The notes below the pieces were generated by a model. The model ran no database searches, was not told the origin of the DNA, and saw nothing but the letters and a program-made list of their open reading frames with translations. This document shows, piece after piece, positions 8,852 through 16,827 of a stretch of DNA of 64,000 bases. The DNA is from Xylanimonas oleitrophica (GTDB lineage: Bacteria > Actinomycetota > Actinomycetes > Actinomycetales > Cellulomonadaceae), in assembly GCF_003244315.1 (NCBI RefSeq), contig NZ_QKWH01000002.1, positions 248,001-312,000 on the forward strand, read 5' to 3'. How positions within the stretch are numbered: position 1 is the first letter of the stretch; each line of letters starts with the position of its first letter. A program made the position numbers and the translations under genes.

Positions 8852-9859
8852 TCACCGCCGGCGCCGTCGGGAGGTGGCCAGCGCGACACCCGCCAGGCTC
8901 ACGGCGCCGCCCACGAACGCGAGCGGCGCGGGTGCCTCCGCCAGGAGCAGCCACGACAGCCCCACGACGATCGGCGGCACCAGGAACGTGGAGGCCGCCA
9001 GGCGCCCGGCGCTGCTGCGGGCCAGGGCGTACCCCCAGGTGGTGAAAGCCACCGCGGTGGGCAGCGCCCCGAGGTAGACGACGGCCAGCGTGGACGACGT
9101 CGGCGCGGCGGCGACGTCGCGGACCAGCGCTCCGGTGAAGGGCAGACAGGCCACGGTGGCGGCCACGCAGCCGAGCCACGTCATGGTGAGCGCGTCCACG
9201 TGCGCCAGGATCCGCTTCTGCGCCGTGGCGCCGAGGGCGTAGACCACGGCGGCGGTCAGTCCCAGCGCCACGCCCACGGCGTCGTGCGCCCCGGTCGACG
9301 TCGTGACGGCGATGAGCGCGACTCCGGCGAAGGCGACGGCGACGCCCGCCAGCAGGCGGCGCGGGAACCCCTCGCCGAGCAGCAGGCCGGCCAGCACGGC
9401 GACCAGCACGGGCGCCACGTTGACCAGCAGCGCCGTGGTGCCCGCGTCGAGGTGCCGCTCGGCGGCGTTGAGCGCCAGGTTGTACAGGCCGAACCAGCCG
9501 GTGCCCCAGGCGGCCACCGCCGCCAGCGCGCGCCCGCGCGGCAGGCGGGGCCAGGCGCCACGACGGGCGGCGGCGACGGCGACCACCGCGGTGAGCGCGA
9601 CCGACCCGACGAGGTGTCGCCCCAGGGTCAGGGCGAGGGGGGAGTAGTCGTGGCCGGCGGCACGCACGCCCACGAAGGCCGAGGCCCACAGCACCAGGGT
9701 CACGGCCACGGCCGCGGGGGCGGCCCAGCGAGGGCCGGGTGCCACCGCCGTGCCGGCGGCCGTGCCGGCGGCGGGGCCTGTGGCGGGGGCTGTGATGAGG
9801 GCGGCGGTGGCGGGGCGGGCAGCGGGTGTCGCGGGGGTCGTCGGCGTCGTGGAGGTCAC
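8852..9859 (-). CDS. EamA/DMT-family transporter
   Basis: A 335-residue inner-membrane protein of the drug/metabolite transporter superfamily. After an Ala/Thr/Pro-rich leader of about 45 residues come ten hydrophobic helices arranged as two EamA repeats (about 48-180 and 190-330). Members export amino acids, metabolites or drugs; the substrate here is unknown. It is divergent from a LysR regulator with only 82 bases between start codons, the usual arrangement in which the regulator controls its transporter neighbour. GTG at 9859 is the longest start; no good ribosome-binding site is visible, and a start further into the poorly conserved leader is possible. Confidence 0.85.
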   Translation of the reverse strand: MTSTTPTTPATPAARPATAALITAPATGPAAGTAAGTAVAPGPRWAAPAAVAVTLVLWASAFVGVRAAGHDYSPLALTLGRHLVGSVALTAVVAVAAARRGAWPRLPRGRALAAVAAWGTGWFGLYNLALNAAERHLDAGTTALLVNVAPVLVAVLAGLLLGEGFPRRLLAGVAVAFAGVALIAVTTSTGAHDAVGVALGLTAAVVYALGATAQKRILAHVDALTMTWLGCVAATVACLPFTGALVRDVAAAPTSSTLAVVYLGALPTAVAFTTWGYALARSSAGRLAASTFLVPPIVVGLSWLLLAEAPAPLAFVGGAVSLAGVALATSRRRRR

Positions 9860-9929
9860 GTGAGGATCGTGCGCCTCCGGGAGGATGAAGCACCAGCACG
9901 TATCGCTGTCGTTTCATTCAGTCTGGCTG

Positions 9930-9935
9930 TACGGT
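9930..9935 (+). promoter_or_regulatory. Leaderless-type -10 box of lysR gene
   Basis: TACGGT ends six bases before the ATG at 9942, the spacing expected when transcription begins at the start codon. It lies in the short, AT-richer gap shared with the divergent EamA gene, where a LysR operator would also be expected. Confidence 0.55.
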
Positions 9936-9941
9936 CTGCTC

Positions 9942-10847
9942 ATGCTCGACGTCCACCGGCTGCGCATCTTCCGCTCCGTCGTGGCCAGCGGCTCGGTGGT
10001 CGCCGCCGCCGCGAACCTCGGCTACACGCCGTCGGCCGTGAGCCAGCACGTCGCGGCCCTCCAGCGCGAGACCGGCCTCACCCTGCTCGAGAGGGCAGGC
10101 CGCGGGCTGCGACCCACCGCTGCCGGGCTCGAGCTCGCCGCCCAGGCCGACGCCGTCCTCGCCCGCATCGGCGAGGCGGAGTCCGTCGTCGCCGACTTGC
10201 GCGCCGGGCGCACCGGTCGCCTCTCGATCGCCTACTTCGCCTCCGTCGGCGCGGCGTGGCTGCCCACCGTGGTGCAGCGGCTCACCACCCAGTTCCCCGG
10301 CGTCCGCCTCGACCTGCGGCTGGAGGAGACGGTGCCCGACGACCCCGACGAGCGCGCCGACGTCCAGGTGGTCGTCGCCGGCCCGGGCGTCGAGCCCGGC
10401 CCCGGGTTCCGCTCCCACCACCTGCTCGACGACCCGTACGTCGCCGCGGTGCCGTGCGGTCACCGCCACGCAGGCCGCGCCGAGGTGGAGCTCGCCGAGC
10501 TGGCCTGCGAGCAGTGGGTCGACAACGACTTCGCGCGCGGCTGGTGCCGCCGCAACCTCCTCGAGGCCTGCACCGCCGCCGGGTTCAGCCCCGCGTTCCA
10601 CGTCGAGGCCCACGACTACCCGACGGCGCTCGCCTTCGTCGCCGCCGGCGTCGGCATCACCGTGCTGCCCGAGCTCGCCGCCGCACGGCTGCCCGCCGGC
10701 GTCACCGCCGTGCCGGTGGTGCGCCCCACCCCGGTGCGGTCGCTGCACGCCGTCGTGCGCGACGCCGTCGCCGGGACGCCGACGGCGCGGGCGGCGCTCG
10801 CCGGGCTGCACGCCGCCGCGGCCGCGGGCCGCCCCGCCGCCGCATAG
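9942..10847 (+). CDS. LysR family transcriptional regulator
   Basis: 301-residue regulator. Residues 1-60 form the winged helix-turn-helix (LRIFRSVVASGSVVAAAANLG, recognition helix around SAVSQHVAAL), followed by a linker helix and a type 2 periplasmic-binding-like effector domain (about 88-295). It probably controls the divergent EamA transporter. ATG at 9942 is chosen because MLDVHRLRIF is the usual family N-terminus; the in-frame start at 9885 would extend into the promoter. No ribosome-binding site precedes it, but TACGGT sits six bases upstream, which fits a leaderless message. The effector cannot be inferred. Confidence 0.92.
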   Translation: MLDVHRLRIFRSVVASGSVVAAAANLGYTPSAVSQHVAALQRETGLTLLERAGRGLRPTAAGLELAAQADAVLARIGEAESVVADLRAGRTGRLSIAYFASVGAAWLPTVVQRLTTQFPGVRLDLRLEETVPDDPDERADVQVVVAGPGVEPGPGFRSHHLLDDPYVAAVPCGHRHAGRAEVELAELACEQWVDNDFARGWCRRNLLEACTAAGFSPAFHVEAHDYPTALAFVAAGVGITVLPELAAARLPAGVTAVPVVRPTPVRSLHAVVRDAVAGTPTARAALAGLHAAAAAGRPAAA

Positions 10848-10850
10848 GCT
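10845..10850 (+). promoter_or_regulatory. Possible -10 box for FKBP gene, overlapping lysR stop
   Basis: TAGGCT begins with the TAG stop codon of lysR. Transcription from it would give a leader of about 33 bases carrying the GATGAGG ribosome-binding site of the FKBP gene. The identical hexamer is reused with the same trick at 24341. Confidence 0.4.
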
Positions 10851-10889
10851 GGACGGGTTCTGACCCCGGACGAAGATGAGGTACCCCTC

Positions 10890-11291
10890 GTGACCACGCT
10901 CCCCACCGCCACCGGCAGCTTCGGCGACAAGCCCGAGCTGACGTTCCCCGAGGGCGGCGCGCCCGCCGGCCTGCAGGTGCAGGTGCTCGAGGAGGGCACC
11001 GGCCCCGTCGTCGAGTCGGGCCGCACCATCGTCGTGAACTACCTGGGCCAGACCTGGGGCGGTCACGTCTTCGACAACTCCTACGACCGTGGCGCCACGA
11101 TCGACTTCCCGATCGGCGTCGGCGCCGTCATCGGCGGCTGGGACAAGGGCCTCGTGGGCCGCAACGTCGGTGACCGCGTGCTCCTGTCGATCCCGCCGGA
11201 GCACGGCTACGGCATGCGCGGCGTGCCGCAGGCCGGCATCGGCGGCGGCGACACCCTCGTCTTCGTGGTCGACGTCGTCGGCGTGCGCTGA
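10890..11291 (+). CDS. FKBP-type peptidyl-prolyl cis-trans isomerase
   Basis: Cytoplasmic proline isomerase and folding helper, 133 residues. The FKBP domain fills residues 45-133, with the family active-site residues in HVFDNSYDRG, FPIGVGAVIGGWDKGLVG and PEHGYG. There is no signal peptide or lipobox, unlike the larger secreted FKBPs of actinobacteria. GTG at 10890 follows a GATGAGG ribosome-binding site. It lies 42 bases after lysR on the same strand and is followed by a very strong bidirectional hairpin. Confidence 0.93.
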   Translation: MTTLPTATGSFGDKPELTFPEGGAPAGLQVQVLEEGTGPVVESGRTIVVNYLGQTWGGHVFDNSYDRGATIDFPIGVGAVIGGWDKGLVGRNVGDRVLLSIPPEHGYGMRGVPQAGIGGGDTLVFVVDVVGVR

Positions 11292-11305
11292 CACCCGCCC
11301 ACCGG

Positions 11306-11364
11306 GCAGGGGCCCGACGGCGGTACGGCCCTCGCTGAGGGCCGCACCGCCGTCGGGCCCCTGC
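11306..11364. terminator. Bidirectional hairpin terminator
   Basis: A 28-bp stem with one mismatch (11306-11333 with 11337-11364) and a 3-base loop, between the convergent FKBP and beta-helix genes. One of the longest hairpins in the window. Confidence 0.8.
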
Positions 11365-11368
11365 TGCG

Positions 11369-13285
11369 TCACGGGTACGCCACCACCTGCGGCGAGGCGA
11401 ACCCGCCCACGGCCGGGCCGCCCACGTCGTTGACCACGTGCTCGATCCCGCCCGACCCGTTGAGGAACACGCTGGTCATCGAGCGGAACGCGATCCCCGG
11501 CCCGGCGGGCGTGCGGATCCCCGAGGCGGCCCGGACGTCCACCCCCTGATTGAAGAACGAGTAGACGCCCAGGCCGGTCGCCCGGTGGGTGCCCACGTGG
11601 TCGGCCACCCGGTAGGACGCGTAGCCGCCCGGCCCGCCCCACGCCGCCTGGCTCGGCGGGTCGTAGGGCAGCTCGCTCTGGTAGAAGACGGTGGTGCCGC
11701 GCTCGCCGTTCCACACGGTCTGCTCCGCCTGGTAGTGCTCCACGAACAGGCCCGTGGCCGTCACGTCGTCACCGTTGACCACCAGGCCGTGCGCCCCGGT
11801 GTTGCGGTCCCAGGCGACGCCGTCCCCGTGGTCGGCACGCCACAGCCACAGGTGGTCGAGCAGCACGCCGTCGCTGTTGACCTCCACCGACGTGACCGCC
11901 TTGCCCTCCCACGGGCCGCCCACGCGCACGAACACGTCGGTCAGCGTGGTGGGGTCGGCCGGGTCGGAGGCCTGCGCACCGCCCGGGCCCACCCGCACGA
12001 GCACCTGCGACTCGGGCACGTTGGCGTCCACGGTGATGCCGGCGACCTTGACGCCGGTGACGTCGCCGACCTCGAGCGCGGCGTTCCCGCCGGTCGGGGT
12101 CAGCGACGCGTAGCCCAGGCCCAGCACCACGGTGCCGGCGCGGTCCACCTGCAGGGGGCGGTCGAGCCGGTAGACGCCGGGCGTGAGGATCAGGTGCCGG
12201 CCCTGCGCGAGCTGGGCGTTGATGCTCTGGGCGTCGTCGCGGTCCGGGCGGGCCACGTAGAAGTCGCCGATCGGCACGGACCGCCCGGCGTCGGCGGCCG
12301 TGGACCAGTCGACCCCGCGCGTGTCACGGCGGGCGTGCGGCACGAACACCGCCAGGTTCCCGTCTCCGCCCCGGTACAGGAACGGCGCCTCGCGGCTCAG
12401 CGGGGTGCGGTCGAGCGTCGTGGTGACGCCCGTGCTGCCGTCGGCCCGGGGGCCGAAGTCGGTGGCCGGGGCACCCTCGACGCCGGAGAACACCATGTTC
12501 CACACGCCGCCGTCCCAGGCGCCCACCTCGGAGTTGCGCGTGAACCACTGCTGCTGCGAGCCGCTCACGATCGTGCCGGTCACCCGCGAGTTCGCCAGGT
12601 AGCCGCCCGACGCGAACTCGCCGTACCGGCCGAACAGGGTCAGGTCGCCGCGGATCTCCACCCGCCGCATCGGCGCGGCCTGCGACACGGCCCAGCGCAT
12701 CTGGTGCGGCTCGGTCACGCCTGCCGGGTACGGCAGGTGGGCGTCGTCGCCGACGGGGCGCTGGATCGGGTTGATGGCGAGGTTCGACATCGAGCGCCAG
12801 AACCGGGTCAGCGAGCCGGGGTCGCCGCACGCCCACGGGTACTCCGGGCACCCGACCACGGGCTCCACGTGCAGGGCGCCGTTGATCAGCACGTCGCCCG
12901 GCTGGGCGCCGAGCCCCGCCACGGCCTGGTAATAGCCCACGGACGCGTTGACGATGTCGGTCGCCGTGGAGGGGTCGGCCTGGCCGGCGGCGCTGCCGTA
13001 GACGCCCGGCTCGAAGAACACCTGGTGGCGGTTCTGCGAGAACTCGGGCTCGTCGTTGACCTGGTCCAGGAACGTGTTGATCCGGTCGGTGGACCACGAC
13101 GGGTCGATGAACGTCACGTGCGGGCCGAAATCGGGGTCGGCCGCCAGGGTGCCCGGCCCGGTGCGCTGCACGTCCGAGCTCGTGGCGGGGCTCGGACCAG
13201 GTGCGGCGGCGGCCGGTGGCAGGGAGGCGCTCGCGACCAGCGCGAGCACTGCTGCTCCGAGGGGGAATGCGCGAATCGTCTTCAT
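11369..13285 (-). CDS. Secreted parallel beta-helix protein (pectate-lyase/GH55-like fold)
   Basis: 638 residues with a classical signal peptide (MKTIRAFPLGAAVLALVASA, cleavage near AAAAPG). The rest reads as two right-handed beta-helix lobes: about 60-330 (VFFEPGVYGSAAG, DVLINGALHVEP) and 370-620 (ILTPGVYRLDRPLQVDRAGTV, VKVAGITVDANV, VLLDHLWLWRADHGDG). Homologues in Streptomyces carry uninformative names such as coagulation factor 5/8 or adenylyl cyclase; the double-helix layout recalls GH55 beta-1,3-glucanases, so an extracellular polysaccharide substrate is my inference. ATG at 13285 follows GGAGAAG; the in-frame start at 13372 would bury the signal peptide. A promoter with an overlapping palindrome lies about 85 bases upstream. 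Confidence 0.8.
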   Translation of the reverse strand: MKTIRAFPLGAAVLALVASASLPPAAAAPGPSPATSSDVQRTGPGTLAADPDFGPHVTFIDPSWSTDRINTFLDQVNDEPEFSQNRHQVFFEPGVYGSAAGQADPSTATDIVNASVGYYQAVAGLGAQPGDVLINGALHVEPVVGCPEYPWACGDPGSLTRFWRSMSNLAINPIQRPVGDDAHLPYPAGVTEPHQMRWAVSQAAPMRRVEIRGDLTLFGRYGEFASGGYLANSRVTGTIVSGSQQQWFTRNSEVGAWDGGVWNMVFSGVEGAPATDFGPRADGSTGVTTTLDRTPLSREAPFLYRGGDGNLAVFVPHARRDTRGVDWSTAADAGRSVPIGDFYVARPDRDDAQSINAQLAQGRHLILTPGVYRLDRPLQVDRAGTVVLGLGYASLTPTGGNAALEVGDVTGVKVAGITVDANVPESQVLVRVGPGGAQASDPADPTTLTDVFVRVGGPWEGKAVTSVEVNSDGVLLDHLWLWRADHGDGVAWDRNTGAHGLVVNGDDVTATGLFVEHYQAEQTVWNGERGTTVFYQSELPYDPPSQAAWGGPGGYASYRVADHVGTHRATGLGVYSFFNQGVDVRAASGIRTPAGPGIAFRSMTSVFLNGSGGIEHVVNDVGGPAVGGFASPQVVAYP

Positions 13286-13374
13286 CGACTTCTCCTCGAT
13301 CGGTGGCGCGCGCCACGACGTCGTGGCGGGCCGTGAGAGGGAACGCGCGCCGCTCGGTGAGCGACGTGCCACCG

Positions 13375-13404
13375 ACCGTACCGGAGCCTTACTGACCTGT
13401 CAGT
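13375..13404 (-). promoter_or_regulatory. Promoter with overlapping operator-like palindrome
   Basis: On the minus strand a -35 CTGACA (13403-13398), 17-base spacer and -10 TACGGT (13380-13375) point at the beta-helix gene. A perfect inverted repeat ACTGAC-N2-GTCAGT (13391-13404) covers the -35 box, as expected for a repressor site. The regulator is unknown and none is adjacent. Confidence 0.5.
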
Positions 13405-13405
13405 G

Positions 13406-14653
13406 TCAGCGGGTGCGCACGCTGCGGGTCACCGTGAAACGGGCATCCCGGGCCACCTGCTCCGTGCGCCCCACGGCCCGCTCCAGCGCAGGCCGGTACC
13501 GCAGCACCGAGTTGTAGACCGTCCACAGCTCCCCGCCCGGCCGCAGCACCCGGCCCGCCGCAGCGAACATCCGGTGCGCGGCATCGGTGGACACCGCCGC
13601 CCGGTCGTGGAACGGCGGGTTGCACAGCACCAGGTCGGCGCTCGCAGGCTCCTCGCCCTGGCCCGCGTCGTCACGCAGCACGACGACGCGCTCCGCCACG
13701 CCGTTCGCCTGCGCCGTCGCGCGCGCCGAGGCCACCGCGGCAGCCGAGCGGTCCGTGGCCACCACCCGCGTGCCCGGGTCGCGCAGCGCCAGCACGACGG
13801 CCAGCAGGCCCGTGCCGCAGCCCAGGTCCACCGCGTCGGCCGGAGCGGCGGGCCAGCGGTCGGCCGTGCGCAGCAGAGCCCGCGTGCCGAGGTCCAGGCC
13901 CGTGCCGGCGAACACCCCGCCGTGCGCCACGACGCTCACCCTCGACCCGGGGGGCAGGCCCGCCGCGGCCACGAGCTCGGCGTCCGCCAGCGCCGCCGTC
14001 ACCGGGAACGACGACGCAGCTGCGCGCGCGGCCGGGAGCGGACGGGAGGCGACCAGCACGCGCGACTTGCTGCGCGCCCGCGTGGCCCGCACCTCGCCGA
14101 ACGACGCCCCCAGCACGTCGTTCATCGCGTGCGTCATGTGCTTGACGCGCCCGCCGGCCAGCACCACCACGTCCTCGGACGCCTCCCGGGCGACCAGCTC
14201 GGTCACCTCCTGGAGCTCGGCCAGCGACCGCGGCAGCTGCAGCAGCACCAGCCGGGCACCGCGCACCAGCCCCGCCTCCAGGCGGTCGTGCGCGGTCACC
14301 CCGAAGGTGCCGACGGCGGCGCGCACCGCTGCCCCCGCCGCCGCGCGGGCGTTCTCCGCCAGCGCCCGCTCCGAGGTGAGGGCGTCGGTGTGCGCCCGAG
14401 GCTCTCGCGCCCCCAGGGCCACCGCCCCGAGCGTGAGCGCCCCGAACCGGTCGCCGACCACGACGACGTCACCAGGCCCCGCGGCCTGCGCGAGGTAGGG
14501 GCGCGCCTCGTCCAGCAGCAGGCGGTCCGTGGCGTCCGCCGCGACCGGGCCGTCCGCGCGAGAGCCGTCCTGCGGCCACGGCACCAGGGCCGCCAGCGTC
14601 GCGTCCAGCACCGCCGCGGCGCCGTCGTCGGGCACGCCGTCGTCGGGCACCAC
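13406..14653 (-). CDS. RlmG/RsmC-like class I methyltransferase
   Basis: 415-residue SAM-dependent methyltransferase. The C-terminal half (about 215-415) has the AdoMet loop VDLGCGTGLLAVVLA and the catalytic motif LCNPPFHD, which marks N2-guanine rRNA methyltransferases of the RlmG/RsmC type. The N-terminal half is a degenerate copy of the same fold with no NPPF motif, the standard RlmG layout in which that half binds RNA. The exact rRNA position is inference. Two tandem GTG codons open the gene; the first, at 14653, is three bases past the stop of the DUF5997 gene, so they are co-transcribed. It ends next to the promoter of the beta-helix gene. Confidence 0.85.
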   Translation of the reverse strand: MVPDDGVPDDGAAAVLDATLAALVPWPQDGSRADGPVAADATDRLLLDEARPYLAQAAGPGDVVVVGDRFGALTLGAVALGAREPRAHTDALTSERALAENARAAAGAAVRAAVGTFGVTAHDRLEAGLVRGARLVLLQLPRSLAELQEVTELVAREASEDVVVLAGGRVKHMTHAMNDVLGASFGEVRATRARSKSRVLVASRPLPAARAAASSFPVTAALADAELVAAAGLPPGSRVSVVAHGGVFAGTGLDLGTRALLRTADRWPAAPADAVDLGCGTGLLAVVLALRDPGTRVVATDRSAAAVASARATAQANGVAERVVVLRDDAGQGEEPASADLVLCNPPFHDRAAVSTDAAHRMFAAAGRVLRPGGELWTVYNSVLRYRPALERAVGRTEQVARDARFTVTRSVRTR

Positions 14654-14656
14654 GGG

Positions 14657-15073
14657 TCAGTCGCGGGCGGCGGGCCGGCGGGCGGCGCGCGCCTTGTCCT
14701 GCGCGGCCTTCGCCGCCAGGCGCTCCTCCTCCTCGCGAACCTTCGCGAAGACCTCGCGCTCGTGGGTCAGCCAGGCCGGCGGGTCCGCGCGCAGCTCGTC
14801 GATCTGCTCGGTGGTCAGCGCCTCCGTGACGCCACCGCGGGCCAGCCCGGCGATCGAGACGCCCAGACGACCCGCCACGACCGGGCGCGGGTGCGGCCCG
14901 TCACGGCGCAGGTCCGCCAGCCACTGCGGCGGGTTCTTCTCGAGCTCCTCCAGCTCGGCCCGGGTCACGCCGTTCTCCTGGAACTCCGGGGGAGTCGCCG
15001 GGAGGTAGACCCCCAGGCGCTTGGCCGCGTTCGACGGCTTGAGGACCTGCTGCGAGAAGGGGGTGCCTGCCAT
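14657..15073 (-). CDS. DUF5997 family protein
   Basis: 138-residue protein of an uncharacterised actinobacterial family. The conserved part is MAGTPFSQQVLKPSNAAKRL (1-20), then TPPEFQENGVTRAELEEL and a second similar block, ALTTEQIDELRADPPAWL: two short motifs that each pair an acidic helix with PP-W. The C-terminus is a charged helix rich in Glu, Arg and Ala. No catalytic motif, membrane segment or signal is visible. ATG at 15073 is preferred over the in-frame start at 15121 because conservation begins there. It lies 19 bases after the amidohydrolase stop and leads directly into the RlmG-like gene. Confidence 0.75.
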   Translation of the reverse strand: MAGTPFSQQVLKPSNAAKRLGVYLPATPPEFQENGVTRAELEELEKNPPQWLADLRRDGPHPRPVVAGRLGVSIAGLARGGVTEALTTEQIDELRADPPAWLTHEREVFAKVREEEERLAAKAAQDKARAARRPAARD

Positions 15074-15092
15074 GGACCCAAGCCTACGGCGC

Positions 15093-16649
15093 TCACCGCG
15101 GGGGAGCCGCCGCGGCCGCACCCCGGTGGTCGCTGTAGGTGTACGGGCTGTCGAAGCCGCCGGTGCCGGACCCCGGTACCCGCCCGGCGCTCCACGCCTC
15201 CTCGCCCACCTCGCGCCGCAGGTGCTCCACCGTGGCCTCCGCGGCGGCGCGTGCCCGGGCCACGTGGTCGCCCAGCAGGCGGTGGTCGTGCTTGACCACC
15301 CGGCCGTCCACCAGCACCGTGCGGACGTCGCCCCGCTGCGCCTGGAGCGCCACGTGCCCCCAGGGGTGCAGCACCGGGGCCATCACCGGCGAGGCGTCGT
15401 TCTTCAGGAGCACGACGTCGGCCTTCTTGCCCGGCTCCAGGCTCCCCGTCACGTCGTCGAGCCCGAGGGCCCGCGCCCCGCCGCGCGTGGCCCACCACAC
15501 GGCCTGCTGGGCGCGCAGCCCGACGTCGGTCACCGTCTCGTCGCGCGCGTGCGCCTCCAGGTGCTCCCGCGCACGGTCGGCCGCGAGCGTGGCCCGCACG
15601 GCGGAGAACATGTCCGCGCTGCCCCACACGCTGCTGTCGGTGGACAGGGAGACGGGGATGCCGTGGGCCCGCAGCCGCCACGTGGGCGGGTAGCCCTGGC
15701 CGCCGCTCGACTCCGCCTCGCTCGCCACCGACACCGACCCACCCGTCTCCGCGATCAACCGGTAGGACTCCTCGCCCAGCGTCGCGGCGTGCACGTAGAC
15801 GGTGCGCTCCTCCATGAAGCCGTGCTCGTGCATGAGCCGGACGGCCGCGTCGTCGGTGGCACCACGGACACCCGCGTGCGTGGTCACGGCGGCGTCCAGG
15901 TCCCGGGCCACCTCGAACGCCGCCCGCTCCGGGAACTGCGGGTCGCCGGTGACGTCGAACGCCATCTGGAAACCCAGCAGGTCGCTGCGCCGCAGGCGCC
16001 GGGAGACGAGATCGTGCAGGCCGGCCGTGCGCGACCACGTCCACGGGGCGTCGAAGATGTTCCCGTACGCCAGGACGAACCGGCCCGGCACCTCCTCCAG
16101 CGCGTCGACGGCAGCCTCCGCGTGGTCCGGGGTGCGCAGCCCGTGCGACCAGTCGACCGTGGTCGTCACCCCCTCGTCGAGCGCCTCCACGGCACCCAGG
16201 AGGTTCCCGGCGTAGACGTCCTCGGGGCGGAACCGGGCGCCGTGCTGCACGTAGTACCAGTCGAAGTACTGGCTCAGCGTCCAGTCCGCGCCGTAGCCGC
16301 GCATCGCCGTCTGCCACAGGTGCCGGTGGGTGTCGATCATGCCGGGCATCACGATGCCGCCCCGCGCGTCGATCTCGACGGTCCCGGGCGGCACCGCCAG
16401 GGCGGGTCCGACGGCGGCGATCCGCCGGCCGGTCACCAGCACGTCCGCGCCCTCCAGGACCGACCCGTCGTCGTCCATGGTGAGCACCGTGCCGCCGCGC
16501 AGCACCAGGGAGCGGCCACCGGCGCCCGCTTCGGGGTCGAGGGAGAGCAGGTCGGCAGCTGCGGGTCCGGCCGCACGGCCTGCTGTCGGCTGGGCTGCCG
16601 GGCCGGCTGCGGGCGGGGTCGCGGGCTGGTGGGAAGGGTCGGCGGTCAC
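15093..16649 (-). CDS. Amidohydrolase family protein (AtzB/TrzN/SsnA-like)
   Basis: 518-residue metal-dependent hydrolase of the amidohydrolase superfamily. Motifs: IDTHRHLWQT (metal-binding H-x-H), the TTTVDWSHG region, TTHAGV and VYVHAA (metal and substrate histidines), and LSTDSSVWGS (catalytic aspartate). The C-terminal GSLEPGKKADVVLL belongs to the small beta-sandwich domain. Relatives deaminate or dechlorinate heterocycles such as pyrimidines, guanine or triazines; substrate unknown. GTG at 16649 has GGAGG four bases upstream; the in-frame start at 16790 lacks one and adds a low-complexity Pro/Ala leader. Residues about 2-35 are still Ala/Pro-rich. Confidence 0.85.
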   Translation of the reverse strand: MTADPSHQPATPPAAGPAAQPTAGRAAGPAAADLLSLDPEAGAGGRSLVLRGGTVLTMDDDGSVLEGADVLVTGRRIAAVGPALAVPPGTVEIDARGGIVMPGMIDTHRHLWQTAMRGYGADWTLSQYFDWYYVQHGARFRPEDVYAGNLLGAVEALDEGVTTTVDWSHGLRTPDHAEAAVDALEEVPGRFVLAYGNIFDAPWTWSRTAGLHDLVSRRLRRSDLLGFQMAFDVTGDPQFPERAAFEVARDLDAAVTTHAGVRGATDDAAVRLMHEHGFMEERTVYVHAATLGEESYRLIAETGGSVSVASEAESSGGQGYPPTWRLRAHGIPVSLSTDSSVWGSADMFSAVRATLAADRAREHLEAHARDETVTDVGLRAQQAVWWATRGGARALGLDDVTGSLEPGKKADVVLLKNDASPVMAPVLHPWGHVALQAQRGDVRTVLVDGRVVKHDHRLLGDHVARARAAAEATVEHLRREVGEEAWSAGRVPGSGTGGFDSPYTYSDHRGAAAAAPPR

Positions 16650-16815
16650 AGGGCCTCCGTCGTCGGTCGCCACCGGCGCCGTGCGCGGTGGTGCGGGGCG
16701 CGGCCACGGCCACGCCGCGCTGCGGACACGTGTCAGCCAGTCTTCGTGCCGTGGTGCGGGTGCGTCAAGGAACGGTCCGCGGCCGGTCACGGGCCGTCGC
16801 GCGGACGCCGGCCCG

Positions 16816-16821
16816 TAGCCT
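16816..16821 (+). promoter_or_regulatory. Leaderless-type -10 box
   Basis: TAGCCT followed by six bases and then the GTG at 16828. Confidence 0.5.
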
Positions 16822-16827
16822 GGCAGG

